A stretch of 64,000 nucleotides of DNA from CAYRXM01 sp964428175 (GTDB lineage Bacteria > Chloroflexota > Anaerolineae > JAFGEY01): NCBI GenBank assembly GCA_964428175.1, contig CAYRXM010000004.1:1-64000 (forward strand), read 5' to 3'. The notes beneath the pieces were generated by a model. It was not told where the DNA came from, made no database searches, and saw only the letters and a program-made list of their open reading frames with translations. This document shows, in pieces, positions 24,890-33,128 of the stretch. Each line of letters begins with the position of its first letter. The first letter of the stretch is position 1. The position numbers and the translations under genes are program-made.

Positions 24890-26098
24890 ATGCACTATCG
24901 AAAATTTGGCCACCTGGACTGGCAGGTATCGGCCCTCGGCTTTGGGGCGATGCGCCTCCCCACCCTGAATGGCGACTATGCCCGGATCGACGAGCCGGAA
25001 GCGACCAGGATGCTGCACTGGGCCATTGACCACGGCGTCAACTATGTCGACACTGCCATTCACTATCACGGCAGCAACAGCGAGCGCTTCCTGGGGCGGG
25101 CGCTCCAAGGGGGCTATCGCGAAAAGGTCAGGTTAGCCACCAAGCTCTTTCCTCTGTACGTCAAAGAGCCGCGCGATTTCGATCGGCTGCTCAACGAACA
25201 GCTTCAAAAGCTGCAAACGGATCACATCGACTTGTACCTTTTGCACGGGATCAACCGCAACTGGTGGCCCAAATTGCGCGACATGGATGTGCTCGACTGG
25301 GCTGAGAGAGCCATCGCAGACGGGCGTGTGGGCTATCTGGGGTTTTCGTTCCACGACGACTATTCCGTCTTTCAAGAGATCGTCGACGCCTATGATGATT
25401 GGGCGATGTGCCAGATTCAGTACAACTATGTAAACGGTGATTACCAGGCTGGCGACCGCGGGCTTGAATACGCCGCCGCCCGGGGATTGGCCGTTGTGGT
25501 GATGGAGCCCCTGCTGGGTGGCATCCTCGCCAAACCACCGCCGTCCATCCGGGCGCTGTGGAACACGGCACTTTGCCAACGCACGCCTGCCGAATGGGCA
25601 TTGCAGTGGTTGTGGAATCGACCGGAGGTATCGGTTGTCCTCAGCGGTATGAGCACAATGCAGCAAGTCGAAGAAAATGTCGCCAGCGTCAGCGCGCCCG
25701 ACGCGGGCCAGATGAGCGACGAAGAACTGATGTTGGTCGATCGCGTGCGCGAGGCGTACCGATCGCTCCGCTCCATTCCCTGCACGGGTTGCGGCTACTG
25801 CATGCCCTGTCCGAACGAGGTCGATATTCCATACAATTTCAAGCTCTACAACGATGGACTGATGTACGAGCAAGAAGACCCCCATCGCGCCAGATTCTGG
25901 TATCGGTGGATGAAAGAAGGCTTTGAGGGTGAGTGGTTTCGTCGTGGACAGGCGATCCAATGTGTCCAGTGCCACGCCTGTGAGCAGAAATGCCCGCAGC
26001 ACATCCCAATCAGTGAGTGGCTGCCCATCGTTCATCAGGTGCTCGGTGAAGGCAAAGCCTACGCCGAGTGCTCGCTTTCGAGTTCCTATCCCGAATGA
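24890..26098 (+). CDS. Aldo/keto reductase with C-terminal Fe-S domain
   Basis: Second Fe-S aldo/keto reductase, 402 aa and only partly similar to the first. Tetrad: YVDTAIHYHG, LATKLF, LYLLHG. The tail has CTGCGYCMPCP (C-x2-C-x2-C-x2-CP, common in this AKR group) and CVQCHACEQKCP. It follows the previous gene after 13 nt. The last four residues (SYPE) and the TGA stop are encoded inside a dispersed repeat (26085-26183), so insertion of that element has replaced the original gene end. Confidence 0.9.
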   Translation: MHYRKFGHLDWQVSALGFGAMRLPTLNGDYARIDEPEATRMLHWAIDHGVNYVDTAIHYHGSNSERFLGRALQGGYREKVRLATKLFPLYVKEPRDFDRLLNEQLQKLQTDHIDLYLLHGINRNWWPKLRDMDVLDWAERAIADGRVGYLGFSFHDDYSVFQEIVDAYDDWAMCQIQYNYVNGDYQAGDRGLEYAAARGLAVVVMEPLLGGILAKPPPSIRALWNTALCQRTPAEWALQWLWNRPEVSVVLSGMSTMQQVEENVASVSAPDAGQMSDEELMLVDRVREAYRSLRSIPCTGCGYCMPCPNEVDIPYNFKLYNDGLMYEQEDPHRARFWYRWMKEGFEGEWFRRGQAIQCVQCHACEQKCPQHIPISEWLPIVHQVLGEGKAYAECSLSSSYPE

Positions 26099-26183
26099 AT
26101 TGGAACTGAACAAGAATTTGCCGACCCGAAAATTGTTGCCCAGGCAATGGTTTCCATTGCAGGCAAGAATTTCACAGGATAGG
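26085..26183. repeat. Dispersed repeat, copy C (99 bp, divergent middle)
   Basis: It has the same CCTATCC and GGATAGG ends as copies at 4200 and 42502, and its first ~28 bp match them closely, but the middle is different. That middle includes a GCAATGG-TTT-CCATTGC hairpin. It supplies the stop codon of the upstream reductase gene. Confidence 0.75.
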
Positions 26184-26207
26184 CACTAAACATCAGGAGG
26201 ATCAGTT

Positions 26208-27236
26208 ATGGAATATACTTGTCTGGGGAAAACAACGCTACAAGTGTCGCGAATTTGCCTGGGTTGCATGAGCTATGGCCGCCCTGGCTGGCTCGGCTGG
26301 AACTGGGTGCTGGACGAACAGACCTCGGAACCCTTCTTTCGCCGCGCTGTAGAATTGGGCATTACCTTTTTCGATACGGCCGACAGTTATTCGGACGGCA
26401 GAAGCGAAGAGATCGCCGGGCGTTGGTTGAAAAAATACGCGAAACGGGACGAGATTGTGATCGGCACCAAGCACTTTTTCAGCGCTGGAGAGACGCGCCA
26501 ACAAATTCAATACGCCTGCGAGGCCAGCCTGAAACGGCTGGGCGTGGAGCTAATCGACCTGTACCAGATTCACCGGCTGATGCCCGGCGCATCCATCGAG
26601 ACAGCCCTGGAGGCGCTCGACATGCTGGTGGTCCAAGGCAAGGTGCGCTACATCGGCGCCAGCTCGATGTATGCCTGGAAATTTATGCAAGCGTTGGGAA
26701 TCTCGGATCGAAAAGGCCAGGCGCGCTTTGTTGCGATGCAAAATCTGTACAACCTGCTCTATCGGGAAGAAGAGCGGGATATGGCGCCTCTCTGCGAAGC
26801 GGAAGGCGTTGGCATGACCCCCTGGTCGCCGCTGGCGCGCGGCGTCTTGGCCCGTGCGGCTTTCCCCGAAGCAAAAACGGACCGCTCGGAAGCCGATTCG
26901 CTCCTGGAATTCTTTCGCACTCCGGCCGATCAGCAAATTGTCGCCCAAGTCAAGCAGATTGCCGGGCAACGCGGTGTCAAATCCGCTCATGTAGCCCTGG
27001 CCTGGCTGCTGACCAAGCCGGCGGTCGCCGCACCGATCGTCGGCGCATCGAAATTGTCCTATCTGGAAGAGGCCGCCGCAGCAGTAGAACTCAAACTGTC
27101 CGCCGAAGAAATCCAGGCGCTGGAACGGCCTTACCGCCCCAAACCACACGTGGGCATCACGCCGCCTTTTCGCACGCCGCCGCCGGGCGCCGTGCATGAC
27201 CGGCTCACAACTCAAGAGGACCTCCGATTGAATTAG
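26208..27236 (+). CDS. Aldo/keto reductase (no Fe-S tail)
   Basis: Third reductase of the cluster, 342 aa. GCMSYGRPGWLGWNWVLDE near the N-terminus and FFDTADSYSDGRSEEIAG, VIGTKHF and LYQIHR give the full AKR tetrad (Asp, Tyr, Lys, His). The cofactor-binding C-terminal part is VAAPIVGASKLSYLEEAAAAVEL. It resembles the YajO/AKR12-13-like group. RBS AGGAGGAT is 6 nt before the ATG, downstream of repeat copy C. It may be in the MerR regulon, though the repeat separates it from the Fe-S reductases. Confidence 0.92.
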   Translation: MEYTCLGKTTLQVSRICLGCMSYGRPGWLGWNWVLDEQTSEPFFRRAVELGITFFDTADSYSDGRSEEIAGRWLKKYAKRDEIVIGTKHFFSAGETRQQIQYACEASLKRLGVELIDLYQIHRLMPGASIETALEALDMLVVQGKVRYIGASSMYAWKFMQALGISDRKGQARFVAMQNLYNLLYREEERDMAPLCEAEGVGMTPWSPLARGVLARAAFPEAKTDRSEADSLLEFFRTPADQQIVAQVKQIAGQRGVKSAHVALAWLLTKPAVAAPIVGASKLSYLEEAAAAVELKLSAEEIQALERPYRPKPHVGITPPFRTPPPGAVHDRLTTQEDLRLN

Positions 27237-27291
27237 AGTAGACAATGAACATATTGAACCTTTTAAGCCCGAAAAGCGACTAATCCACAGA

Positions 27292-27846
27292 ATGAGACCC
27301 GATCCCGACCTTGATGTCTTGAGGGCCGTTGCACAAGGCAGCCAACAAGCCATAACCGAGCTATACGACCGCCACGCCCAGCACCTGTTGAACTATCTGG
27401 CGCGCCTGACCGGTGACGTCGACGCTGCCGAAGACCTGGTGCAGGAACTGTATGTCGTCGTCTGGCGCGACGCCCGGCGGTTTCGCGGCCAATCTAGCGT
27501 TCGAACGTGGCTCTTTGGCATTGCTCACAACCTGGGCATCACAGCACTGCGACGCAAGCGGGCGCTGCCCCTGGATGAATTTGCCGCCGACAGACTGGCC
27601 GATCCCGGCCCCGACCCGGACGACCTGGCCGCGCTGGCGAGCGACCGCGAGCGGCTGGTGCGGGCGCTGCAAGCGCTCCCGCCCGCGCATCGCGCCGTAG
27701 TCGAGCTGGTTTTTGGCCACGGTCTGGCGCAAGCCGAGGTGGCCCAGGTGCTCGACTGCCCTTTGGGCACAGTCAAGAGCCGGCTGCACTATGCGCTGCG
27801 CGCACTGTCGCAAACGATGAGAGAACAAAATGGCAACCTGTCCTGA
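27292..27846 (+). CDS. ECF-type RNA polymerase sigma factor
   Basis: Predicted extracytoplasmic-function sigma factor, 184 aa. Region 2 is about 25-90 (ITELYDRHAQHLLNYLARLTGDVDAAEDLVQELYVVVW, then RTWLFGIAHNLGITALRR). Region 4 is about 120-175 (LQALPPAHRAVVELVFGHGLAQAEVAQVLDCPLGTVKSRLHYALRAL). The stop overlaps the start of the zinc-finger membrane protein by 17 nt, the usual sigma/anti-sigma arrangement. No strong RBS is visible before the ATG. Confidence 0.93.
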   Translation: MRPDPDLDVLRAVAQGSQQAITELYDRHAQHLLNYLARLTGDVDAAEDLVQELYVVVWRDARRFRGQSSVRTWLFGIAHNLGITALRRKRALPLDEFAADRLADPGPDPDDLAALASDRERLVRALQALPPAHRAVVELVFGHGLAQAEVAQVLDCPLGTVKSRLHYALRALSQTMREQNGNLS

Positions 27847-28711
27847 CCCAATCATCGAATTACTGCCCTGGTACGCCAACCAGACCCTCGACGACGACGC
27901 CAGGGCGGATGTAGAGCGGCACCTTGACCAATGCCCGGCGTGTCGGCGGCGCGTGGAAAACCTGCGTGCCCTGCAGAGCGTGCTGATCCAGCGCCCACAA
28001 GAAGCCGTGCTGCCCCGCGTCGACGCCGTCCTGGATCGCCTGGCCCCCCAGCCCTCGGTGAAACTCGACCGGCGCTGGATGTGGGCGCTGATTGTCACCC
28101 AGGCCCGGCTGATCCGCCGCGACATCTGGATCGCCTCGGCGCTGGTGATGGCGCTGGGCACCTTGATCACAATGTTCTCCACTGAACCATCCCAGATGAC
28201 GCTCGGCATGCTGCCCCTGGTCTGGGCTGCGCCGGTTGTCGCCGCGGCGGGTGTCGCCTTTTTATATGGCCCCTCCGTCGCTCCGGCAATCGAGATCGAA
28301 TTGGCCACCCCGGTTTCGCCGCGTCTGATTTTACTGGTCCGGCTGATGTTGACCTTTGGCTTTGACCTGGGGTTGGGGCTGCTGGCAAGCACGGTGCTGG
28401 CACTGACCCGGTCCGATCTCTCCTTCTGGCCGCTGGTGACAACCTGGCTGGCGCCGATGGCCTTTCTTTCTGCGCTGGCCTTTTTGCTCACCGTGCTCAC
28501 CACCGATCCCAATGTGGGCTTTTTGGTCAGCCTGGGGTTGTGGGCGGTGCAAAGCACGGCCGAAATAACCGGACGGGGGATGTTGTGGTTTATTCCCGGC
28601 CTGACGGTGACGGCGGCGCGCCCCTGGCTGTGGATTCTGGCCCTGCTGCTCGGCGGGCTGGCCTTGTGGGCCGGCGGCGGCGAGGAACGCTGGATTCGAG
28701 GACACGCATGA
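27830..28711 (+). CDS. Anti-sigma zinc-finger protein fused to a multi-pass membrane domain
   Basis: Predicted membrane-bound anti-sigma factor for the preceding ECF sigma, 293 aa. The N-terminal ~45 residues are a zf-HC2 domain with H-x3-C-x2-C (RHLDQCPACRR), the zinc anti-sigma signature. After a linker with amphipathic helices there are about six hydrophobic segments resembling an ABC-2-type permease subunit rather than the usual single helix. It overlaps both neighbours (17 nt upstream, ATGA downstream). Fusion of the anti-sigma domain to an exporter-like membrane part suggests that the transporter itself signals to the sigma factor; this is inference. Confidence 0.85.
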   Translation: MATCPDPIIELLPWYANQTLDDDARADVERHLDQCPACRRRVENLRALQSVLIQRPQEAVLPRVDAVLDRLAPQPSVKLDRRWMWALIVTQARLIRRDIWIASALVMALGTLITMFSTEPSQMTLGMLPLVWAAPVVAAAGVAFLYGPSVAPAIEIELATPVSPRLILLVRLMLTFGFDLGLGLLASTVLALTRSDLSFWPLVTTWLAPMAFLSALAFLLTVLTTDPNVGFLVSLGLWAVQSTAEITGRGMLWFIPGLTVTAARPWLWILALLLGGLALWAGGGEERWIRGHA

Positions 28712-29424
28712 AACGCGGATACACACTTGCCTGGCGCGCCAGTCTGCGCCTGATCGGCTGGCTGCCGACGATCCTGTGCGCCCTCGTCGTGCTGCTTGTG
28801 GTGCTGCTGAACGCCACCGTTTGGCGCGGAGACTTTTCTCCGCTGCCCGGCATCCACGCGGTTGAAATTATCGTGCCGCTGGCTGCCGGCATCCAGGCCG
28901 CCTTTTTGCTCTCGCCCGAGGATGAGCCCTGTCTGGAACTGCTGCTGGCTTCTCCACGCCCAATCTGCCTGACGCTGCTGGACCGGGTGCTGGTTATGGG
29001 CGCTTTGATCGGGGGCATTGCCCTGCCGGGCAGCCTGGTTCAACCCGAGGCTCTATCTATCGCGCTGCTGCGCTGGGTAACGCCCACGGTCTGGTTCTGC
29101 GGCGTCGCCCTGTTCACCACCTTGCTGACCCGGCAGGGAACATTCGGCGCGCTGCTCGCCATTTTGCTCTGGGGCGGGACGCTGTTTGGGGGCAGTACGA
29201 TGCTGGCTCGCTGGCCGCACCTGTGGCCGCTGCACGCTTATCTGCAACCCGGCGATGCTACACCGACCGTGTATGCGCTCAACCGGGGCTTGTTGATCCT
29301 GGGCGGACTGATTTTGGCCGGGCTTGCCGCACACCTGGCCGGCGACCAAGAGCGTATGCTGGGTATCCGCTCAACCAAAAAGACCGGCGCAGGCCGAGCA
29401 GCGATTCCCAAACTGGACTTTTGA
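28708..29424 (+). CDS. Multi-pass membrane protein, ABC-2-type partner
   Basis: 238-aa integral membrane protein with about six hydrophobic stretches (LPTILCALVVLLVVLLN, IIVPLAAGIQAAFLL, WFCGVALFTTLLT, LLILGGLILAGLAAHLAG). No family is recognised, but the topology and place in the operon fit an ABC exporter subunit. Start ATG overlaps the previous stop (ATGA). A palindromic repeat region separates it from the next permease gene. Confidence 0.75.
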   Translation: MKRGYTLAWRASLRLIGWLPTILCALVVLLVVLLNATVWRGDFSPLPGIHAVEIIVPLAAGIQAAFLLSPEDEPCLELLLASPRPICLTLLDRVLVMGALIGGIALPGSLVQPEALSIALLRWVTPTVWFCGVALFTTLLTRQGTFGALLAILLWGGTLFGGSTMLARWPHLWPLHAYLQPGDATPTVYALNRGLLILGGLILAGLAAHLAGDQERMLGIRSTKKTGAGRAAIPKLDF

Positions 29425-29477
29425 AGCTCGGTGTTCGCTTATTTTCTGGCGAGTTTCTGAAATTGTTATTCCGAAAC

Positions 29478-29568
29478 GTCCCCACCCCGACCCTCCCCCG
29501 CTTTGCGGGAGAGGGAGCGTGTTCTTCCCCCCCGCTTTGCGGGGGGGATTGAGGGGGGGCGTATAAAG
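29478..29568. repeat. REP-like palindrome cluster
   Basis: Two related inverted repeats: a CCCTCCCCCGC-TTT-GCGGGAGAGGG type at about 29492-29516, and the perfect CCCCCCCGC-TTT-GCGGGGGGG at 29527-29547, inside a C/G-strand-biased stretch. Its style matches the degenerate palindrome near 190-230. It is probably a dispersed extragenic palindrome between two co-directional genes. Confidence 0.65.
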
Positions 29569-29663
29569 CAGTGGCATGTGACGCCTAAAATATATTGTTG
29601 TAATGCATAAATATTTTCTATATATCGATCAGAATGAGCGAACCGAAAGTTGAAGAGGGTGCG

Positions 29664-30506
29664 ATGTTGAATTTGAAATGGGTTCAATTGGGCGGCATCA
29701 TCCGTTACGAGACGCTGATCCAATGGCGGCGGCGGGGCGTACTCGTCCTATCGATCATCCTGGCGGCTATCCTGATCCTGATCCAACTGGCTGTCGGACA
29801 GATGGGCCGCCGGCTCGCCACAGAATTCGCCGCAGAGGGGATGGAAATCACTGGCGAGATCACGCGCGCGCAGGGGACGCTCGGCATGACCTATTATACC
29901 TGGCCGGTGGTCTTGATGCTGATGATCCTGGCCGCGCCGACGATCGTCGCCGATACGTTCTCCAGGGATCGCCAGGTTGGGGTCAGCGAACTCGTCCGCA
30001 GCCTGCCGGTTGACTATGACGTTTGGCTGTCGGGCAAGCTGCTGGGAGGTTGGGCCGGTCTCCTCGGCGGGCTGGCCGGCGTGATGATCCTGTCCGGCTG
30101 CACCGGACGCCTGCTGATCGGCCCCTACAGCTTCATCACCGTCGTCCGGTTGTGGGGTATAGGCATCTTGCCCCTGGCGTTGTTCTCGTCGGGCATGAGC
30201 ATGCTGCTGGCTGCAGGGCAGCCCACCCGCCGGCGGGCGGCGTTTGTCGGGGCGGCTTTTTCGGCATACTGCGTGGCCATGCTGGCCACCACGACCGGCA
30301 CGGTCTGGGACGCCGCGTGCCTGGCCCGGCCTTCTGTTTTTCTGTCGCTGCCCATCGAATACAACCCGCTGTCCATTCTGTCCGACCTGAACATGACCGC
30401 CTATCCTGCGTTCCAGATCCCGCTGGCGCTCGGCCTGGGCGCGCTCCAGGTGGCCCTGGCCTGGCTGATCGTCTGGGTGTGGATGCATCGGCAGGAAGCA
30501 CGATGA
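29664..30506 (+). CDS. ABC-2 type transporter permease
   Basis: Predicted membrane subunit of an ABC exporter, 280 aa. After a short cytoplasmic start (RYETLIQWRRRG) comes the first helix VLVLSIILAAILILIQLAV, a periplasmic segment, and then the ABC-2 block WPVVLMLMILAAPTIVADTFSRDRQVGVSELVRSLPVDYDVWLSGKLLGGW, followed by three or four more helices. ATG 29664 follows AGAGGG; the in-frame ATG at 29634 has no RBS. It is partner of the ATPase gene that starts 46 nt downstream. Confidence 0.85.
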   Translation: MLNLKWVQLGGIIRYETLIQWRRRGVLVLSIILAAILILIQLAVGQMGRRLATEFAAEGMEITGEITRAQGTLGMTYYTWPVVLMLMILAAPTIVADTFSRDRQVGVSELVRSLPVDYDVWLSGKLLGGWAGLLGGLAGVMILSGCTGRLLIGPYSFITVVRLWGIGILPLALFSSGMSMLLAAGQPTRRRAAFVGAAFSAYCVAMLATTTGTVWDAACLARPSVFLSLPIEYNPLSILSDLNMTAYPAFQIPLALGLGALQVALAWLIVWVWMHRQEAR

Positions 30507-30552
30507 ATGCGAGGAGACCCGGTATTATCTTGTGGCGGAGGGAGAATTTTTG

Positions 30553-31452
30553 ATGATCGTGATTGAGGCACTGACCAAAACCTACAAAGGCAACGTCCGC
30601 GCGCTGTGCGGAGTCGACCTCGAGATCGGCAGCGGTATGTTTGGCCTGGTTGGGCCCAACGGGGCGGGCAAGACGACGCTGATGCGCATCTTGACCGGGC
30701 TGCTGCGGCCTACGGGCGGCCATGTCCAGGTGCTGGGCTATGACATCGGCCGCCCCCGGGACAAGCAGGCAATCAAGGCCATGTTGGGCTACCTGCCCCA
30801 GGAATTGGGCCTGTACCCCGACCTGTCGGCACGCGAGTTTCTTGATTATGTCGCTATCCTCAAGGGGTTAACCGACCGCCGCGCGCGAGGGCGGCAAATC
30901 GACGAACTGCTGGACAGGGTGGGGCTGTCCGATCCGGCGAACCGCAGGCTCAAGACCTATTCGGGGGGCATGAAGCGCCGGGTGGGCGTTGCCCAGGCCT
31001 TGTTGGGCGATCCCAGGATTTTGATCGTCGACGAACCCACCGCCGGGCTGGACCCCGAAGAGCGCGTCAAGCTGCGCAATCTGCTGGCCGAAACATCGCG
31101 GCGCTGCACGGTCATCCTTTCCACCCACATCGTTGAGGACATCAGCCAGAGCTGCACCGACCTGGCCGTGCTAAAGGATGGACGGGTGCTCTATCGCGGC
31201 GAGCCGCGCAGTCTGATTGCGCAGGCCAAAGACAAGGTCTGGCGGGTCATCACCGACGGGGAAAAACCCGATGCGGGGCTGGTCGCCGTTTCCACGCGGC
31301 AGTTGGACACCGGCGTCGAGTATCGCGTGCTGGGCGAGCCGGCGGCGCAGTACAACGCGGTTCCGGTCGAGCCGAGCCTGGAGGATGGCTATATCTGGCT
31401 GATGCACCGCGCCAATGCGGACTCGTCCAGTTCCAGCGAAATCGGGCAGTGA
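30553..31452 (+). CDS. ABC transporter ATP-binding protein (exporter type)
   Basis: Nucleotide-binding subunit, 299 aa. It has Walker A GPNGAGKTT, Q-loop YLPQELGL, signature YSGGMKRRVGVAQAL, Walker B ILIVDEPTAGLDP and H-loop STHIVED. The C-terminal ~80 residues form the accessory domain usual in ABC-2 exporters. ATG 30553 is 8 nt after GGAGGGAG. It is the last gene of the sigma/anti-sigma/exporter unit. Its final 64 nt overlap the convergent exonuclease gene. Confidence 0.93.
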   Translation: MIVIEALTKTYKGNVRALCGVDLEIGSGMFGLVGPNGAGKTTLMRILTGLLRPTGGHVQVLGYDIGRPRDKQAIKAMLGYLPQELGLYPDLSAREFLDYVAILKGLTDRRARGRQIDELLDRVGLSDPANRRLKTYSGGMKRRVGVAQALLGDPRILIVDEPTAGLDPEERVKLRNLLAETSRRCTVILSTHIVEDISQSCTDLAVLKDGRVLYRGEPRSLIAQAKDKVWRVITDGEKPDAGLVAVSTRQLDTGVEYRVLGEPAAQYNAVPVEPSLEDGYIWLMHRANADSSSSSEIGQ

Positions 31453-32186
31453 TCCGACCCCAACACGTCGGCCAGGATGTCGGCGCCGGTCACGGCGGGC
31501 ATCAGACTTTCTGATACCAGGAAATAGTCGATGCGCCAGCCCACGTTGCGATCGCGGGCGCGGGTGATATAGGTCCACCAGGTGTAGCGGCCCGGTTCGT
31601 CGGGGTGAAAGCGGCGAAAGGTATCCACAAAGCCGTGCGCCAGGTAGCGATCCACCCACTCGCGCTCGACCGGCATAAATCCGGAGGTGTTTTCGTTGCT
31701 CTTGGGATTGGCCAGGTCGATCGGCTTGTGCGCGGTGTTCACATCGCCACAGACGATCAGCCTGTCCCCCTGCGCGTGAAGGGCATCGCAGTACTGCAAG
31801 AAATGGTCGTAAAAACGCAGTTTGTAATCGAGCCGTTCCGGGCCCATGCCGCCGTTGGGAAAATAAACGTTGAACAGCTTGAACCCGGGATGAGCGGTCA
31901 TCAGCACCCGGCCTTCCACGTCAAATTCCTCAATGCCAAAGCCGTTTTGCACCCCCAGCGGCTCCCCCTTGCTGAACGTCGCCACGCCGCTGTAGCCTTT
32001 GCGCTGCGCCGAGTTCCAGTAAGCGCGATAGCCATCGGGGTGAAGCATCCGTTCACTCAATTGGTTGGGCTGTGCCTTGGTCTCTTGCAGGCAGAGCACG
32101 TCGGGCTGCGCCGCAGCCAGCCACTCCCAAAAGCCTTTGTTCTCCACCGCGCGGATGCCGTTGACATTCCAGGATATGAGTTTCAT
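31389..32186 (-). CDS. xth: Exodeoxyribonuclease III
   Basis: Predicted AP endonuclease/3'-5' exonuclease of base-excision repair, 265 aa. Family motifs are complete: SWNVNGIRA, LCLQETKAQ (metal Glu), VYFPNG, CGDVNTAH (Asp/Asn) and the terminal GSDHCPISLELD with catalytic Asp-His. ATG 32186 follows AAGGA. The C-terminus extends about 12 residues past the usual end and overlaps the ABC ATPase gene on the other strand by 64 nt. Confidence 0.95.
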   Translation of the reverse strand: MKLISWNVNGIRAVENKGFWEWLAAAQPDVLCLQETKAQPNQLSERMLHPDGYRAYWNSAQRKGYSGVATFSKGEPLGVQNGFGIEEFDVEGRVLMTAHPGFKLFNVYFPNGGMGPERLDYKLRFYDHFLQYCDALHAQGDRLIVCGDVNTAHKPIDLANPKSNENTSGFMPVEREWVDRYLAHGFVDTFRRFHPDEPGRYTWWTYITRARDRNVGWRIDYFLVSESLMPAVTGADILADVLGSDHCPISLELDESALARCISQI

Positions 32187-32200
32187 AGTTTGTCCTTGAT

Positions 32201-33109
32201 TTATTTCAAACGAGATAATATATACACCAAAATGGCAACCGCGATCGCCGCAATCACAAAAAATCCCACTATGCCCAGGCCGATCCACAGCGTCAGGTAG
32301 GGATTGGCCTGGCGGACGCGATAGGCAGACTGCTCCAGCGACGAAAGCTCCGCCGTCACCGTCGGCGCGGGCAGCCGCTCGGCGATGTGCGCCAGGCGCA
32401 GCAGATCGTTGACCCAGCCCTGCATCAGCGCCGGGTCGGGATCAAAGCTGAGCATCTGTGTGCTGCCGCTGAGCAGCAGTTGGAACGTGCCCGGTCGCAA
32501 GAGCACCTGCTGGCGGGTGAAAATGCTCTCCAGCGCGGTCAGCCGTTTGAAAATCTCCCGCGCGTGCGGGTTGTCGAACAGCGTGCGCGTCCACCCCTCG
32601 TCGTGCGGAAAAACGGTCAGCGCCGGGTCGCCGACGGGCAAGATCGGCTTGTCTGCCAGCCCGGCGAAAAAGCGCGTGTCGCCGTGCGCGCCGGTGACGC
32701 CCAGCCGTGTGGGCAGCGAGGTGCCCACCTCGATCTCCATCCTCGGCCCGCGCGCCATGTACACGTCGACCTGGCGGCCGTTGAGTGTGCCGTGATACTG
32801 GCGAAAAAAGCTCAGGTAGGTCTTGCCTTCCAGCCCCAGCGGGCAAAAAATCGCATCGAGTTTTTGCTTGCGCAGATAGGTGGAAAGACCCAACGTCACC
32901 ACCGGCACGCCGCCAAAGAGCAGCAGCCCCAAAAATGCGATTCCCCCCAGCAACAGCCAGGGCGGTACGATACCGTACAGCGCCTGCACCAGCCACACGA
33001 TCAAAAACACCAGCATCAATCCCAGTGGAAGACCGATCACGACCGAGATCACGCGAATGATCATCGCCCGCCCGCAGCCAAGGGCTATATCCTTGCCGGT
33101 AGTGGACAT
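32201..33109 (-). CDS. Hypothetical membrane protein, N- and C-terminal helices
   Basis: 302-aa protein I cannot name. Two N-terminal transmembrane helices (VISVVIGLPLGLMLVFLIVWLV, WLLLGGIAFLGLLLFGG), a ~190-residue soluble domain (FFRQYHGTLNGRQVDVYMARGPRMEIEVGT...), and one C-terminal helix (LTLWIGLGIVGFFVIAAIAVAILVYIL). The soluble part has no recognisable catalytic motif. AAGGAGGTC precedes the ATG. It is 14 nt upstream of the exonuclease gene and probably co-transcribed. Confidence 0.75.
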   Translation of the reverse strand: MSTTGKDIALGCGRAMIIRVISVVIGLPLGLMLVFLIVWLVQALYGIVPPWLLLGGIAFLGLLLFGGVPVVTLGLSTYLRKQKLDAIFCPLGLEGKTYLSFFRQYHGTLNGRQVDVYMARGPRMEIEVGTSLPTRLGVTGAHGDTRFFAGLADKPILPVGDPALTVFPHDEGWTRTLFDNPHAREIFKRLTALESIFTRQQVLLRPGTFQLLLSGSTQMLSFDPDPALMQGWVNDLLRLAHIAERLPAPTVTAELSSLEQSAYRVRQANPYLTLWIGLGIVGFFVIAAIAVAILVYILSRLK

Positions 33110-33128
33110 AAAGACCTCCTTGAGTATG

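Noticed and set aside
27361..29043. 560-residue minus-strand frame across the sigma and anti-sigma genes
   Set aside because: Antisense to three overlapping genes with clear families; the translation has no recognisable domain.
29478..29568. Possible CRISPR because of repeated CCCGCTTTGCGGG blocks
   Set aside because: Only two unequal palindromes, no regular spacers; fits an extragenic palindrome.
30503..30553. 16-codon frame MNARRPGIILWRRENF between permease and ATPase
   Set aside because: Overlaps the RBS of the ATPase gene; ATGA coupling is possible, but nothing supports a functional peptide.
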